NCBI RefSeq assembly: GCF_000472705.1
Contig: NZ_KI421455.1
Location: 186,001-250,000 of the forward strand
DNA from: Mesorhizobium erdmanii USDA 3471
Lineage (GTDB): Bacteria; Pseudomonadota; Alphaproteobacteria; Rhizobiales; Rhizobiaceae
DNA: 64,000 nt
Direction: 5' to 3'
Position numbers and translations under genes: made by a program. Position 1 is the stretch's first letter. The number at the start of each line of letters is the position of its first letter. Below, piece by piece: positions 33,677 through 41,642 of the stretch. The notes under the pieces were generated by a model. That model was not told the origin of the DNA. It did no database searches and was given only the letters and a program-made list of their open reading frames with translations.

Positions 33677-34810
33677 ATGGCTACCCAGCGCATCCTCGAC
33701 TTCCTCGCCACCCGACGTCCGTCCGGCCCCTGCCTCGTCGTCGACCTCGATGTCGTGCGCGACAATTTCCGCGCCTTCGAGAAGGCGTTGCCCGATTCCA
33801 AGATCTACTATGCGGTGAAAGCAAACCCGGCGCCGGAAATCCTGCGCCTGCTTGCCGCGATGGGCTCGTCCTTCGACACCGCATCGGTTGCCGAAGTCGA
33901 GATGGCGATGGACGCGGGTGCGCCCGCGGACCGCATCTCCTTCGGCAACACCATCAAGAAGGAGCGTGACATCGCACGTGCCTATCAGCTCGGCATCCGC
34001 CTGTTCGCGGTCGATTGCGTCGAGGAGGTGGAGAAGATCGCCCGCGTCGCTCCGGGCGCGCGCGTGTTCTGCCGCGTGCTGACCGACGGCGAGGGCGCCG
34101 AATGGCCGCTGTCGCGCAAGTTCGGCTGCGTGCCCGCGATGGCCGTCGACGTGCTGCGCCATGCCAAGGGGCTCGGCCTCGACGCCTATGGCGTGTCGTT
34201 CCATGTCGGCTCGCAGCAGACCGACCTGACCGCCTGGGACCGTGCGCTGGCCGACGCCAAGAAGGTGTTCGCGACGCTCGCCGAGGAGGGCATCGTGCTG
34301 AAGATGGTCAATATGGGCGGCGGTTTCCCGACGCGTTACCTGCGCGACGTGCCGGTGGCCCAGGCCTATGGCCAGGCGATCTTCTCGGCGCTGCGCAAGC
34401 ATTTCGGCAATGCCATTCCGGAAACCATCATCGAGCCGGGTCGTGGCATGGTCGGCAATGCCGGCGTCATCAAGTCGGAAGTCGTGCTGATCTCGAAGAA
34501 GGCCGACAATGACAATGTGCGCTGGGTGTTCCTCGATATCGGCAAGTTCGGCGGCCTGGCCGAGACCATGGACGAGGCGATCCGCTATCCCCTGGTTACC
34601 CGCCATGACGGCTCGGAGACCGCGCCGTGCGTGCTGGCTGGCCCGACCTGCGATTCGGCCGACGTGATGTACGAGAAGACGCCATATCCGCTGCCCTTGT
34701 CGCTGACCATCGGCGACGAGGTGCTGATCGAAGGCACCGGCGCCTATACGACCACCTATTCTGCGGTGGCGTTCAACGGCTTCGAGCCTCTCCGATCCTA
34801 CGTGATCTGA
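33677..34810 (+). CDS. Ornithine/lysine decarboxylase, type III PLP
   Basis: This 377-residue alanine-racemase-fold decarboxylase has the PLP lysine in YYAVKANP (K48), SFHVGSQQ, the phosphate loop MGGGFPTRY, EPGRGMVGNAG and the catalytic cysteine (about 324) in GPTCDSADVMY. It makes putrescine (and possibly cadaverine), the precursor for homospermidine synthase at 4.6-6.0 kb. GGAGAA lies 5 bases upstream of the ATG. The long structured leader implies RNA-level control. Confidence 0.95.
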   Translation: MATQRILDFLATRRPSGPCLVVDLDVVRDNFRAFEKALPDSKIYYAVKANPAPEILRLLAAMGSSFDTASVAEVEMAMDAGAPADRISFGNTIKKERDIARAYQLGIRLFAVDCVEEVEKIARVAPGARVFCRVLTDGEGAEWPLSRKFGCVPAMAVDVLRHAKGLGLDAYGVSFHVGSQQTDLTAWDRALADAKKVFATLAEEGIVLKMVNMGGGFPTRYLRDVPVAQAYGQAIFSALRKHFGNAIPETIIEPGRGMVGNAGVIKSEVVLISKKADNDNVRWVFLDIGKFGGLAETMDEAIRYPLVTRHDGSETAPCVLAGPTCDSADVMYEKTPYPLPLSLTIGDEVLIEGTGAYTTTYSAVAFNGFEPLRSYVI

Positions 34811-34825
34811 CGGTTCTTTATTTGG

Positions 34826-34859
34826 CGCATTTTCGGCCACCACTTCGCCTGAAAATGCG
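34826..34859 (+). terminator. Hairpin after ornithine decarboxylase
   Basis: CGCATTTTC (34826-34834) and GAAAATGCG (34851-34859) form a 9-bp stem with a 16-base loop, 16 bases after the stop. No U-run follows, so terminator function is uncertain. Confidence 0.45.
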
Positions 34860-34950
34860 TTGAGAACCGATCAGATCATCCGGCGCGGGCGCTTGCCGTC
34901 CGCCCGGCTTCGCTTGTGGAACAGATCTCCGCTCGCCAAGGATTGCGGAA

Positions 34951-35517
34951 ATGGAAATGTCAGTTGAAATCGTAGCTCATGCGCCGGCCTTCGCAATGGT
35001 CGCCGAAACCGGTGCCGACGTCGCGGCACGCGAAGCCTTGCTCGATCGTGCCATGGGGCCGATGCGGCGGAAAAAATCGTCGGAGAAGCTGCGGCGCGGT
35101 CGCCGGCCTTCGGAAGGGCTGGCTTTCGTCGCGCGCGATGCATCGGGCGGCGTCGCCGGTACGGTGCGGCTGTGGGATGTCAGACTGGGCGAGGGCGGTC
35201 GGGCGGCGTTGCTGCTTGGCCCGCTCGCCGTCGATCCGTCGCTCAAGAATGCCGGCATCGGCTCGGCGCTGATGCGCCATGCGGTCGCGGAAGCCGCGCG
35301 GCTGGGCCACGCGGCGATCCTGCTGGTCGGCGACGCGCCCTATTACGGACGCTTCGGCTTCTCAGCCGCCAGGACCGGTTCGCTCGCCATGCCAGGGCCC
35401 TATGAGCGGCACCGCTTGCTGGCACTGGAACTGGTGGAAGGCGCGCTCGACGGCGCGCAAGGCACGCTGAAGGCGGCGGGACGCAAACTGAAGGCGCAGG
35501 CGACGATGGCCGCTTGA
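34951..35517 (+). CDS. GNAT family N-acetyltransferase
   Basis: This 188-residue GNAT has the core LLLGPLAVDPSLKNAGIGSALMRHAVAEA (acetyl-CoA pyrophosphate loop NAGIGSAL) and GDAPYYGRFGFSAA, typical of YhbS-like predicted acetyltransferases. The first ATG at 34951 is used; a second ATG lies two codons in. It has its own terminator at 35544. The substrate is unknown. Confidence 0.9.
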   Translation: MEMSVEIVAHAPAFAMVAETGADVAAREALLDRAMGPMRRKKSSEKLRRGRRPSEGLAFVARDASGGVAGTVRLWDVRLGEGGRAALLLGPLAVDPSLKNAGIGSALMRHAVAEAARLGHAAILLVGDAPYYGRFGFSAARTGSLAMPGPYERHRLLALELVEGALDGAQGTLKAAGRKLKAQATMAA

Positions 35518-35543
35518 GGCCGCCCCGCTGTCTCCCTAACAAG

Positions 35544-35569
35544 AACGCCGCCCGGAAGGCGGCGTTTTT
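35544..35569 (+). terminator. Rho-independent terminator of the GNAT gene
   Basis: AACGCCGCC (35544-35552), loop CGGAA, GGCGGCGTT (35558-35566), then TTT. Confidence 0.85.
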
Positions 35570-35603
35570 GCGGTTCATGAGCCTAACGGGCAGCAGCCTC
35601 CGC

Positions 35604-35888
35604 TCAGCCGATCAGCTGGCTGAGCGCCATCGCCACCGTCATGTCGCCTTCGACTTTGATCTTGCCTGTCATGAACGCCATGGTCGGGTTCAGGTCGCCT
35701 GATATCAGCGAGTCCAGATCGTCGAGCGAGAGCTTGATGGTGCAGTCGGTGGGGGCATCGGTGTTCGAGACGGTTGCGCCGTCGATGACGATGACGCCGT
35801 CGCTGCCGGTGTCGAATTTCACGGAACGATCGAACCCGCTGCTGGCCACGCGCGACTTGATCTTCTCGGCAATCTCCTGAACGCTCAC
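35604..35888 (-). CDS. SCP2 sterol-binding domain protein
   Basis: This 94-residue stand-alone SCP2 domain (VKFDTGSDGVIVIDG, SLDDLDSLISGDLNPTMAFMTGKIKVEGD) probably binds acyl-CoA or other lipids in a hydrophobic tunnel. The GTG at 35888 has AGGAG 6 bases upstream and is preferred over an ATG at 35918 with no RBS. A palindromic operator lies about 100 bases upstream. Confidence 0.9.
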   Translation of the reverse strand: MSVQEIAEKIKSRVASSGFDRSVKFDTGSDGVIVIDGATVSNTDAPTDCTIKLSLDDLDSLISGDLNPTMAFMTGKIKVEGDMTVAMALSQLIG

Positions 35889-35991
35889 GCTGTTCTCCTG
35901 TCTGGTTGCATCCGTCATGCAGGGAATTTCGGTCCGGCCGAAGCCCTTGCTGCCTCGAGGCGATTACAATCGCTGCCGCATATAGCGGCGG

Positions 35992-36009
35992 GTTGACGTT
36001 TACGTCAAC
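35992..36009. promoter_or_regulatory. Palindromic operator upstream of the SCP2 gene
   Basis: GTTGACG, TTTA, CGTCAAC: perfect 7-bp arms. TTGACGTTTACGTCAA resembles the MerR-family LiuR-type sites known near branched-chain acyl-CoA catabolism genes. The SCP2 gene is the only gene it can serve on the minus strand. Confidence 0.5.
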
Positions 36010-36071
36010 GCGAATTGCTCGGAGTGGTTCCTATCGCCGCACCTGGCGAGCTGCCGGGACAAGCCCGCCGG

Positions 36072-36608
36072 TCAGTGGGCCGGCGGCGCCTCGGTTTCGC
36101 CCGGCTTGGCTGTCTCGGGCGCGGGGGTGGTGGAATCCTGCCGACGGCGCAGCCAATTGTCGCGGATTTCGTCCTTGCTCAGGAAATTCACCTGATCGAT
36201 CAGAACCTCGTGCACCAGGGTCGCGCCGACGCGGGTGTTGATGGCATCGCGGATCGCGGCGCGAAAGGCATCGAGGTCGATCGTTGCCTTCTTGCTGAAG
36301 TCGATCTGGGGATTGGAATAGAGGTAGGTGTAGACCTGATCGGTGATCAGCGCCTCGGCAGGAATCGACAGCTTCTTTATCTGCTCCGGTTCGACGGTGT
36401 AGACGAGCTTGGCCAGGAAGTAGCCGCCGATCCCGGAGTCCCGGATCAACGGCACCGAAATGACGTCGGTCTTGACGTAATCCAGCCCGCCCAGCATCGG
36501 CTTGGGCTTCTCGCCGACGCCTTTTTCGCCGGCGGCCTGGAACGAATAGAACACCGCGCCGAGCGTGGCGGCGCAGATCCAGACAGCGATGGCGATGACC
36601 TTGATCAT
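36072..36608 (-). CDS. FliL-like single-pass membrane protein of the flagellar cluster
   Basis: The 178 residues have one N-terminal transmembrane helix (IAIAVWICAATLGAVFYSF) and a periplasmic domain whose end (FRAAIRDAINTRVGATLVHEVLIDQVNFLSKDEIRDN) resembles the C-terminus of FliL, followed by a Pro/Ala-rich tail. It follows flgN on the same strand by 29 bases. I call it FliL-like from layout and these motifs; the true FliL is normally with fliM/motA elsewhere. Confidence 0.7.
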   Translation of the reverse strand: MIKVIAIAVWICAATLGAVFYSFQAAGEKGVGEKPKPMLGGLDYVKTDVISVPLIRDSGIGGYFLAKLVYTVEPEQIKKLSIPAEALITDQVYTYLYSNPQIDFSKKATIDLDAFRAAIRDAINTRVGATLVHEVLIDQVNFLSKDEIRDNWLRRRQDSTTPAPETAKPGETEAPPAH

Positions 36609-36637
36609 TCAGAGCCCGAGCCCGACATCGTCGCGCT

Positions 36638-37063
36638 CTAACCTTTCAGCCGGCCGAATTCGCCGGCGGAGTAGGTGCCGTCGGTTTCGGCGCGCTGGAT
36701 GGCGCTGCGCAGCAGGCTGGCGACCTCGTTGACGGCGCTCAGATGCGCCAGGATCGCGGCTTCGTTCTTCGCCAGTTTCTGGCGCAGCCGGATCAGACCC
36801 TCGCGGTGCTGTTCGAGGAATTCGGCTTCGCTGCCGCCCTTCATGGCGCGCGTCAGTTCGTAGAGGTAACGGCTCTTGCGGGCATTCGACGCCTTGAGGT
36901 CGTAGCCGGTATCGGTGCGGATGCCGGCCGTCTCTTCCTCGACCACCTCCTCGATGCGCCCAATGATGGCGGCAAGATTTCCGGGCCGCGCGAACGGGAT
37001 CGGCGATTCCGACGCTGTCGCGCGCGCCGGCAGGTTGGCGGTGAATTCGGAAGAGTCGGCCAT
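36638..37063 (-). CDS. flgN: Flagellar chaperone FlgN-like protein
   Basis: The 141 residues are mostly helical, with the core IIGRIEEVVEEETAGIRTDTGYDLKASNARKSRYLYELTRA, the conserved pattern of rhizobial FlgN homologues. It presumably binds FlgK and FlgL before export. It sits 14 bases after cheL. The start at 37063 is an ATG with GGGAA upstream; longer frames overlap cheL. Confidence 0.75.
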   Translation of the reverse strand: MADSSEFTANLPARATASESPIPFARPGNLAAIIGRIEEVVEEETAGIRTDTGYDLKASNARKSRYLYELTRAMKGGSEAEFLEQHREGLIRLRQKLAKNEAAILAHLSAVNEVASLLRSAIQRAETDGTYSAGEFGRLKG

Positions 37064-37077
37064 GGTGTTTCCCAGTC

Positions 37078-37668
37078 CTAGATCTTGATGTCTGTCTTTA
37101 TGGTTGTCTCGTCGCCGGTCATCGACCTGGCGGCCTTGCGCTGCAATTCCTGGACGAGCGAAGTGGACAGACGAGTTTGCTGGTCGATCTCGGTCTTTTC
37201 CGGTCCATTCGAAACCGGGCCGATCGGCACCTTGCGCTTGCCGTCCATATAGTGGTCGGCCAGCAGCGACTTGGCGATGCCAATGCCGCCGCGCTCGGCC
37301 ATGACGTCGGCGACGCGTTCGGCGAGCTGCGATTTCCACATGTCGCCGGCCAGACCCTTGCCGTAGACGCCCTCGGTGTCCTTGGGCAGCATGTTCTGGA
37401 TGAAGGTCTGCAGGACCATCGCCTCGAACTTCTTGAATTTTTTGGCCGGGTCGGCTGTCGCCGCCGCCTTGTCGGCGGTGGCGCGCGACAGGATCGAGCC
37501 GGCATCGCCGGACGCGGTCGTGTCGACCGAGGTCGAGGTATCGACCGAGAACGTGCCGGCAACACCGTTCGCACGCTTCGCCAGCGCGGCGCGGGCAGCC
37601 TCGATGTCCGTCGGGTCGACAGCGCGGGCGACATCCATAACGATGTCGCTGGGTGGAGAAATCGCCAA
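37078..37668 (-). CDS. cheL: Rod-binding/chemotaxis-associated protein CheL (FlgJ N-domain)
   Basis: The 196 residues have the FlgJ rod-binding core KKFKKFEAMVLQTFIQNMLPKDTEGVYGKGLAGDMWKSQLAERVADVMAERGG in the middle and no muramidase domain. The TTG at 37668 (LAISPPSDIVMDVARAVD) has AAGGCGG upstream and matches the rhizobial CheL N-terminus; an ATG at 37638 lacks an RBS. Upstream lies the histidine kinase gene, so cheL is separated from fliR by the 8.8-kb inserted block. Confidence 0.85.
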   Translation of the reverse strand: MAISPPSDIVMDVARAVDPTDIEAARAALAKRANGVAGTFSVDTSTSVDTTASGDAGSILSRATADKAAATADPAKKFKKFEAMVLQTFIQNMLPKDTEGVYGKGLAGDMWKSQLAERVADVMAERGGIGIAKSLLADHYMDGKRKVPIGPVSNGPEKTEIDQQTRLSTSLVQELQRKAARSMTGDETTIKTDIKI

Positions 37669-37760
37669 GAAAGTCCGCCTTTTGTCGGGTTTCCTGGAGC
37701 GACCATGCCTCAACAAGCTTGTGGCAGGCTTGCGGGGGAGGGCAAGCTCAAGCGGGTCGC

Positions 37761-39161
37761 CTAACCATTCGTCGCGACCGGGCCTGGCAGTCGAACCACG
37801 ACCTCGAGTCCGCCTAGCGAAGATTTGCCGAGATTGAGATCCCCGCCATAGAGCTCTGCGAGTTCGCGGGTGATCGACAGACCGAAGCCATGGCCGACGA
37901 TGCTCTCATCAAGCCTTTTGCCGGGCTGCAGTACCTCATGGATTTTCTCCATACTTATGCCAGGACCGTCGTCGGCCACTTCGATCAAGACTTGGGTGCC
38001 GGCATTGCGAGCCTTGATGGAGATTGTGCTCGAAGCCCACTTAAAGGCGTTGTCCAGCATGTTGCCGAGCATCTCATCCAGATCCTGGGGTTCGCAGGCG
38101 ACGGCAAGAGCCTCCGGTATATCGACGGCCACGTTCAACCCGCGCTCGGCGTTGATTTTTGAAAGAACAACGTTCAAGTCGAGCACGCGCGGCCTGATCG
38201 CAGTGCTGATGTGGGCGGGTCCGTTAAGCGCTGCGGCGCGCGCTCGCCCAAGATGATGTCGTATGCGCTCCTGCATCTCGGCAACAAGCCTCAGACGCTC
38301 GGCATCGCGTCGGTTCCTGCTGCCACTGAGCGACAACGACAACGCCGCCAGCGGTGTATTGAGCGCGTGACCAAGGTTCGAGACGTGACCGCGGGCTCGT
38401 CTCAGGCCTTCGGCGTTCTGCTTGATCAGCGAGTTCAGCTCACCCACCAATCCACGCAATTCCCTGGGCTGGTTGCCTTCGATGTGGCTGGCTCGCCCTG
38501 CGCGAACATCCTCCAGGCCTTTTGTCACGCGCTTGAGGGGCCGAAGCCCCAGTCGCATCTGCAAGACGCTTGCAGCCGCGAGCAGAATCCCTAGTGCCAG
38601 CATCGCCAAAATGACCGGCACCAACGCATCACGAAGGGGCCGCACCAGCGCATGAGCGGGTGCGGAAGCCGTGATTGTCATCCATGTACCGTTCGTAGGC
38701 ACCACCTGGACACGCAGATAGAGCGGTTCGCCTCGCGGGCCGACCCCGTTGAAGGGGCGAGGACGTGTGTTGGCGTCCGCTGGCCCGTCATGCCACCCGC
38801 CCCACCAGTGATCCGATCCCCGGTTGGTTATATCGGCGCCATCCAGCGAGGCCGAACGGTAGGTATGGCCGTCGATCGTTGCCATCCAGTACCAGCCAGC
38901 CCCATGTCGATCGAACGGTGGCGGATCGTTCAACGTCAGGACGTCCGGCAATGATGGCCTGTTTTCGAGCGCGCTCGTCACGGCGCCGATCTGCGTATCG
39001 AGGCGCTGGTCGATTTGGTCGCGGATGAAACGCGACAGAACGATCCCCGTGCTGATGCCCGTGGCGATCAAAGCGGCCAAAACCAGGACGGCTGATCCCA
39101 ACGCCAGCCGCGCCGCGATGGATTTTGGGGTCAACTGCCGAAGACGACCAAGCGGCATCAT
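37761..39161 (-). CDS. Sensor histidine kinase
   Basis: This 466-residue PhoQ-type kinase has two transmembrane helices (about 20-43 and 180-205) flanking a periplasmic domain rich in Trp and His (HWWGGWHDG), a HAMP region, the DHp histidine in VSNLGHALNTPLAALS and the ATPase boxes NMLDNAFKWAS, DDGPGI and GHGFGLSI. It overlaps the response regulator gene by ATGA. The signal is unknown. The partner system lies next to a divergent OB-fold gene. Confidence 0.94.
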   Translation of the reverse strand: MMPLGRLRQLTPKSIAARLALGSAVLVLAALIATGISTGIVLSRFIRDQIDQRLDTQIGAVTSALENRPSLPDVLTLNDPPPFDRHGAGWYWMATIDGHTYRSASLDGADITNRGSDHWWGGWHDGPADANTRPRPFNGVGPRGEPLYLRVQVVPTNGTWMTITASAPAHALVRPLRDALVPVILAMLALGILLAAASVLQMRLGLRPLKRVTKGLEDVRAGRASHIEGNQPRELRGLVGELNSLIKQNAEGLRRARGHVSNLGHALNTPLAALSLSLSGSRNRRDAERLRLVAEMQERIRHHLGRARAAALNGPAHISTAIRPRVLDLNVVLSKINAERGLNVAVDIPEALAVACEPQDLDEMLGNMLDNAFKWASSTISIKARNAGTQVLIEVADDGPGISMEKIHEVLQPGKRLDESIVGHGFGLSITRELAELYGGDLNLGKSSLGGLEVVVRLPGPVATNG

Positions 39162-39832
39162 GGAGACGATACCAGACGGTACCCTCGGCCACGCTCTGTC
39201 GCGATCATCTCATGCCCGATCTTTCGGCGGAGCCTGGCAATGATGACTTCAATGGAGTTCGAATCGACGTCTGCGTCGCCTTCATACACACGTTCGATCA
39301 GGTTGGACCGATCGATTGTCGTATCCTTGCGCAGGATGAGACATTGCAGGACCCGCCATTCCAGCGCCGTAAGCTTGAGCGGGAGCCCGTCCTTTTCAAA
39401 CACTCCGAGCTGCGCGTCAAAGCTCAACGTACCGCAGCTGATTAGTGGGGCTGAATGACCTGCCGCGCGTCGCACAAGGGCTCGCAACCGAATGACAAGC
39501 TCTTCTACGCGAAATGGTTTGGTCATGTAGTCGTCGGCACCGGCCTTGAAGCCCTCGACCTTTTGCGACCATCCGTCCCGCGCGGTGAGGATCAGGACCG
39601 GCATCGTCCGGTTCGCCTTGCGCCATGATGCAAGCACGCTGATTCCGTCGACTTTGGGCAGACCAAGGTCGAGCACAGCCGCGTCATAGGCCTCGGTGTC
39701 GCCAAGATGCATACCGTCTTCACCGTTGCGCGCCACATCGACAGCAAAGTTCTCCGATCGGAGCGCCTTGGCGATACCGTCAGAGAGCGTCTTGTCGTCT
39801 TCTATGAGCAGGATGCGCATCTGTTGGACCAT
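39158..39832 (-). CDS. OmpR-family response regulator
   Basis: The 224 residues comprise a receiver (LLIEDDKTL, phosphorylated Asp in AAVLDLGLPKVDG, Lys in YMTKPF) and a winged helix (LKLTALEWRVLQCL, then SNSIEVIIARLRRKIG). The PhoP/QseB/PmrA group fits best. An ATG at 39820 (MRILLIEDD) is also plausible. It is the first gene of a two-gene operon with the kinase, and two mirrored GTTCA-N6-GTT boxes lie 34-71 bases upstream, suggesting autoregulation. Confidence 0.94.
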   Translation of the reverse strand: MVQQMRILLIEDDKTLSDGIAKALRSENFAVDVARNGEDGMHLGDTEAYDAAVLDLGLPKVDGISVLASWRKANRTMPVLILTARDGWSQKVEGFKAGADDYMTKPFRVEELVIRLRALVRRAAGHSAPLISCGTLSFDAQLGVFEKDGLPLKLTALEWRVLQCLILRKDTTIDRSNLIERVYEGDADVDSNSIEVIIARLRRKIGHEMIATERGRGYRLVSSP

Positions 39833-39865
39833 GTCCTTTCCACCATGCCGGATAGGCGCTCTGGC

Positions 39866-39903
39866 TTAACTCAAGCTGAACGGCCCGGTTCAGCTTCGGT
39901 TCG
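39866..39903. promoter_or_regulatory. Mirrored OmpR-type direct-repeat boxes
   Basis: On the plus strand GTTCA-gcttcg-GTTCG spans 39888-39903. On the minus strand GTTCA-gcttga-GTTAA spans 39881 back to 39866. Each is an 11-bp-period direct repeat, the geometry bound by OmpR/PhoB regulators, and together they make the palindrome AAGCTGAAC/GTTCAGCTT. One box faces each divergent gene. Confidence 0.6.
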
Positions 39904-39954
39904 ACCTGCTCCGCTAGAAATGCGGTGTCTACAACGCATAAAAGGATTTTTGGA

Positions 39955-40503
39955 ATGTCGAACCAAGACAATATCGGACCCTCGAGCCCGGCGGAAACCA
40001 GCGGAACCACAACCGACAAATCGTCCAAACGCCGGCTTGGCGCCAAAATGGTCGGTGGCTCAGCCTTGGTTGGCATGCTTCTGGTCGGCGCCGTGGCAGG
40101 TGCGGTGGCTATGAAGGTGTCGCGCCACGATGAACGTCAGGCATTGCTTCCGCCAGTCACGATCAATGCAATGGCCGATGACAGCCTGGTCGCGGTCAAG
40201 GGCAAGGTTGCCGAGATATTCGGCAACAAGTTCGTTATTTCGGACGGCACCGGCCGGACACTGGTCGATGTCGGGCCTGAAGGCAGCGATGCCAAGCTTG
40301 TGGCGCAAGACGAAGAGGTGACGGTACAAGGACGCTACGATGAAGGCTTTATCCATGCCGGCATGGTGATCCATGGCGACGGCCGGGTCGACGAACTGCG
40401 GCCCCCACATCCACGCGGCCCGCGTCACGGCTGGCGTGATTTCGGCCCCGACGCGCGTGGGCCGGGGCCGGGCGACGACGCGCCGCCTCCACCTAAAGCC
40501 TGA
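39955..40503 (+). CDS. Membrane-anchored OB-fold (YgiW/BOF-like) protein
   Basis: This 182-residue protein has one transmembrane helix (SALVGMLLVGAVAGAVAM, about 36-53) and a periplasmic domain of about 75 residues (VAVKGKVAEIFGNKFVISDGTGRTLVDVG..DEEVTVQGRYDEG) that fits the bacterial OB-fold (BOF/YgiW). A Pro/His/Gly-rich tail follows. AAAGGA lies 8-9 bases upstream. It is divergent from the two-component system and is its most likely target; in other bacteria ygiW sits beside qseBC in the same way. Confidence 0.82.
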   Translation: MSNQDNIGPSSPAETSGTTTDKSSKRRLGAKMVGGSALVGMLLVGAVAGAVAMKVSRHDERQALLPPVTINAMADDSLVAVKGKVAEIFGNKFVISDGTGRTLVDVGPEGSDAKLVAQDEEVTVQGRYDEGFIHAGMVIHGDGRVDELRPPHPRGPRHGWRDFGPDARGPGPGDDAPPPPKA

Positions 40504-40603
40504 GCGCAATAACCGCCGAAACGACAAAGCGGCTCCGGATAAACCCGGGGCTGCCTTGCCTCTATCCCGAGTCTGCCACACCACCGCGCCACTCCGTGAA
40601 CGG

Positions 40604-40710
40604 TTAAAGCGCGTCGCTCTGAAACGGATTCAGGCGACGCGCTTTAAGCCTTTGTTTTGATGCATGTCGCTGTCCCAGAACCGCTGCTCACGTCTGGGCG
40701 ACATGCATTA
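40604..40710. repeat. RIME-like palindromic intergenic element
   Basis: Two palindromes lie side by side. TTAAAGCGCGTCG (40604-40616) pairs perfectly with CGACGCGCTTTAA (40635-40647). ATGCATGTCGC..CCAGA pairs with TCTGGGCGACATGCAT (40660-40708). The layout and sequence recall the Rhizobium-specific intergenic mosaic elements spread through Rhizobiales genomes. It separates the OB-fold gene from the lipid cluster. Confidence 0.75.
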
Positions 40711-40744
40711 GAATTGCCGGTTCGGCAAAACTCTGGGCGTGTCG

Positions 40745-40770
40745 GAAACTTGCCGCGTCGCCGATCCGTA
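40745..40770 (+). promoter_or_regulatory. ECF-like promoter, DUF1295 operon
   Basis: GAAACT (40745-40750), 16 bases, CGTA (40767-40770), just upstream of the DUF1295 start. It is one of four such pairs in the cluster. Confidence 0.6.
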
Positions 40771-40787
40771 ACTCACCCAACAGCGTG

Positions 40788-41642
40788 ATGATGCGGGGCT
40801 ATGATGTGACGTTTGCGGTGTTGTTTGTCGGTGTGGGCATTGGCCTGTGCATCGTTATGTCGATCGCGTGGGCGATTGTCGTTCGAGGCGGCAGGTCGGG
40901 CTGGGTGGATGCTACCTGGTCGTTCGCGACGGGTGCCGCCGGCATCGCCATGGCGCTTGTTCCACTATCCGGTTGGCAGCAATCGGCGACGAGGCCCGTC
41001 ATCGTCGCCCTGCTCGCGGCGATCTGGTCGATCAGGCTTGGCTTGCACATAGCTGTAAGAACCCTGCGCGGCGGCGACGATCCGCGTTATGCGCAACTGC
41101 GCGGCGAATGGGGCACAGATTTTCCACGCCGGCTGTTCTGGTTTCTGCAGGTGCAGGCCGGCGCTGCCTTGCTGCTTGCCCTTTCCATCTTCGTGGCCGC
41201 CCGCAACCCGGTACCGCACCTGCAAATCGGCGACTGGCTTGGCATTGCCATTCTGGTGATTGCCATCCTTGGCGGGGGCCTGGCCGACCGCCAGCTTGCG
41301 CGGTTTCGTGACAATCCGGCTAACAGGGGAAAAGTCTGCGACGCTGGGCTGTGGGGGCTCTCACGACATCCCAACTATTTCTTCGAGTGGCTCGGCTGGC
41401 TGGCCTATGTCGCGATCGCGCTTGATCTCACCGGTCCCTACGCATGGGGCTGGTTGGCGGTCTCCGGCCCGCTTTTCATGTACTGGCTGCTGGTTCATGT
41501 GTCCGGCATTCCGCCGCTCGAAGCGCACATGCTGAAATCGCGTGGCGAAAAATTCCGTGCCTACCAGGCGCGCGTCAACGCCTTCTGGCCGGGGCCGTCC
41601 CGCTATAGCTCTCCGCAAACCTCGAAAGGTCAGGCATCGTGA
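40788..41642 (+). CDS. DUF1295 (steroid 5-alpha-reductase-like) membrane protein
   Basis: The 284 residues form about seven membrane helices with a C-terminal DUF1295 region (CDAGLWGLSRHPNYFFEWLGWLAY, GIPPLEAHMLKSRGEKFRAYQ), including the RHPNYF motif shared with isoprenylcysteine methyltransferases and steroid reductases that act on lipid substrates. No RBS is evident; a GTG one codon earlier is possible. It opens the lipid cluster, with a GTGA overlap to the CFA-like gene. Confidence 0.88.
   Translation: MMRGYDVTFAVLFVGVGIGLCIVMSIAWAIVVRGGRSGWVDATWSFATGAAGIAMALVPLSGWQQSATRPVIVALLAAIWSIRLGLHIAVRTLRGGDDPRYAQLRGEWGTDFPRRLFWFLQVQAGAALLLALSIFVAARNPVPHLQIGDWLGIAILVIAILGGGLADRQLARFRDNPANRGKVCDAGLWGLSRHPNYFFEWLGWLAYVAIALDLTGPYAWGWLAVSGPLFMYWLLVHVSGIPPLEAHMLKSRGEKFRAYQARVNAFWPGPSRYSSPQTSKGQAS

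Noticed and set aside
40504..40603. Possible degenerate tRNA or structured RNA after the OB-fold gene
   Set aside because: Some stretches look tRNA-like, but no acceptor stem, anticodon loop and T-arm can be placed together on either strand.
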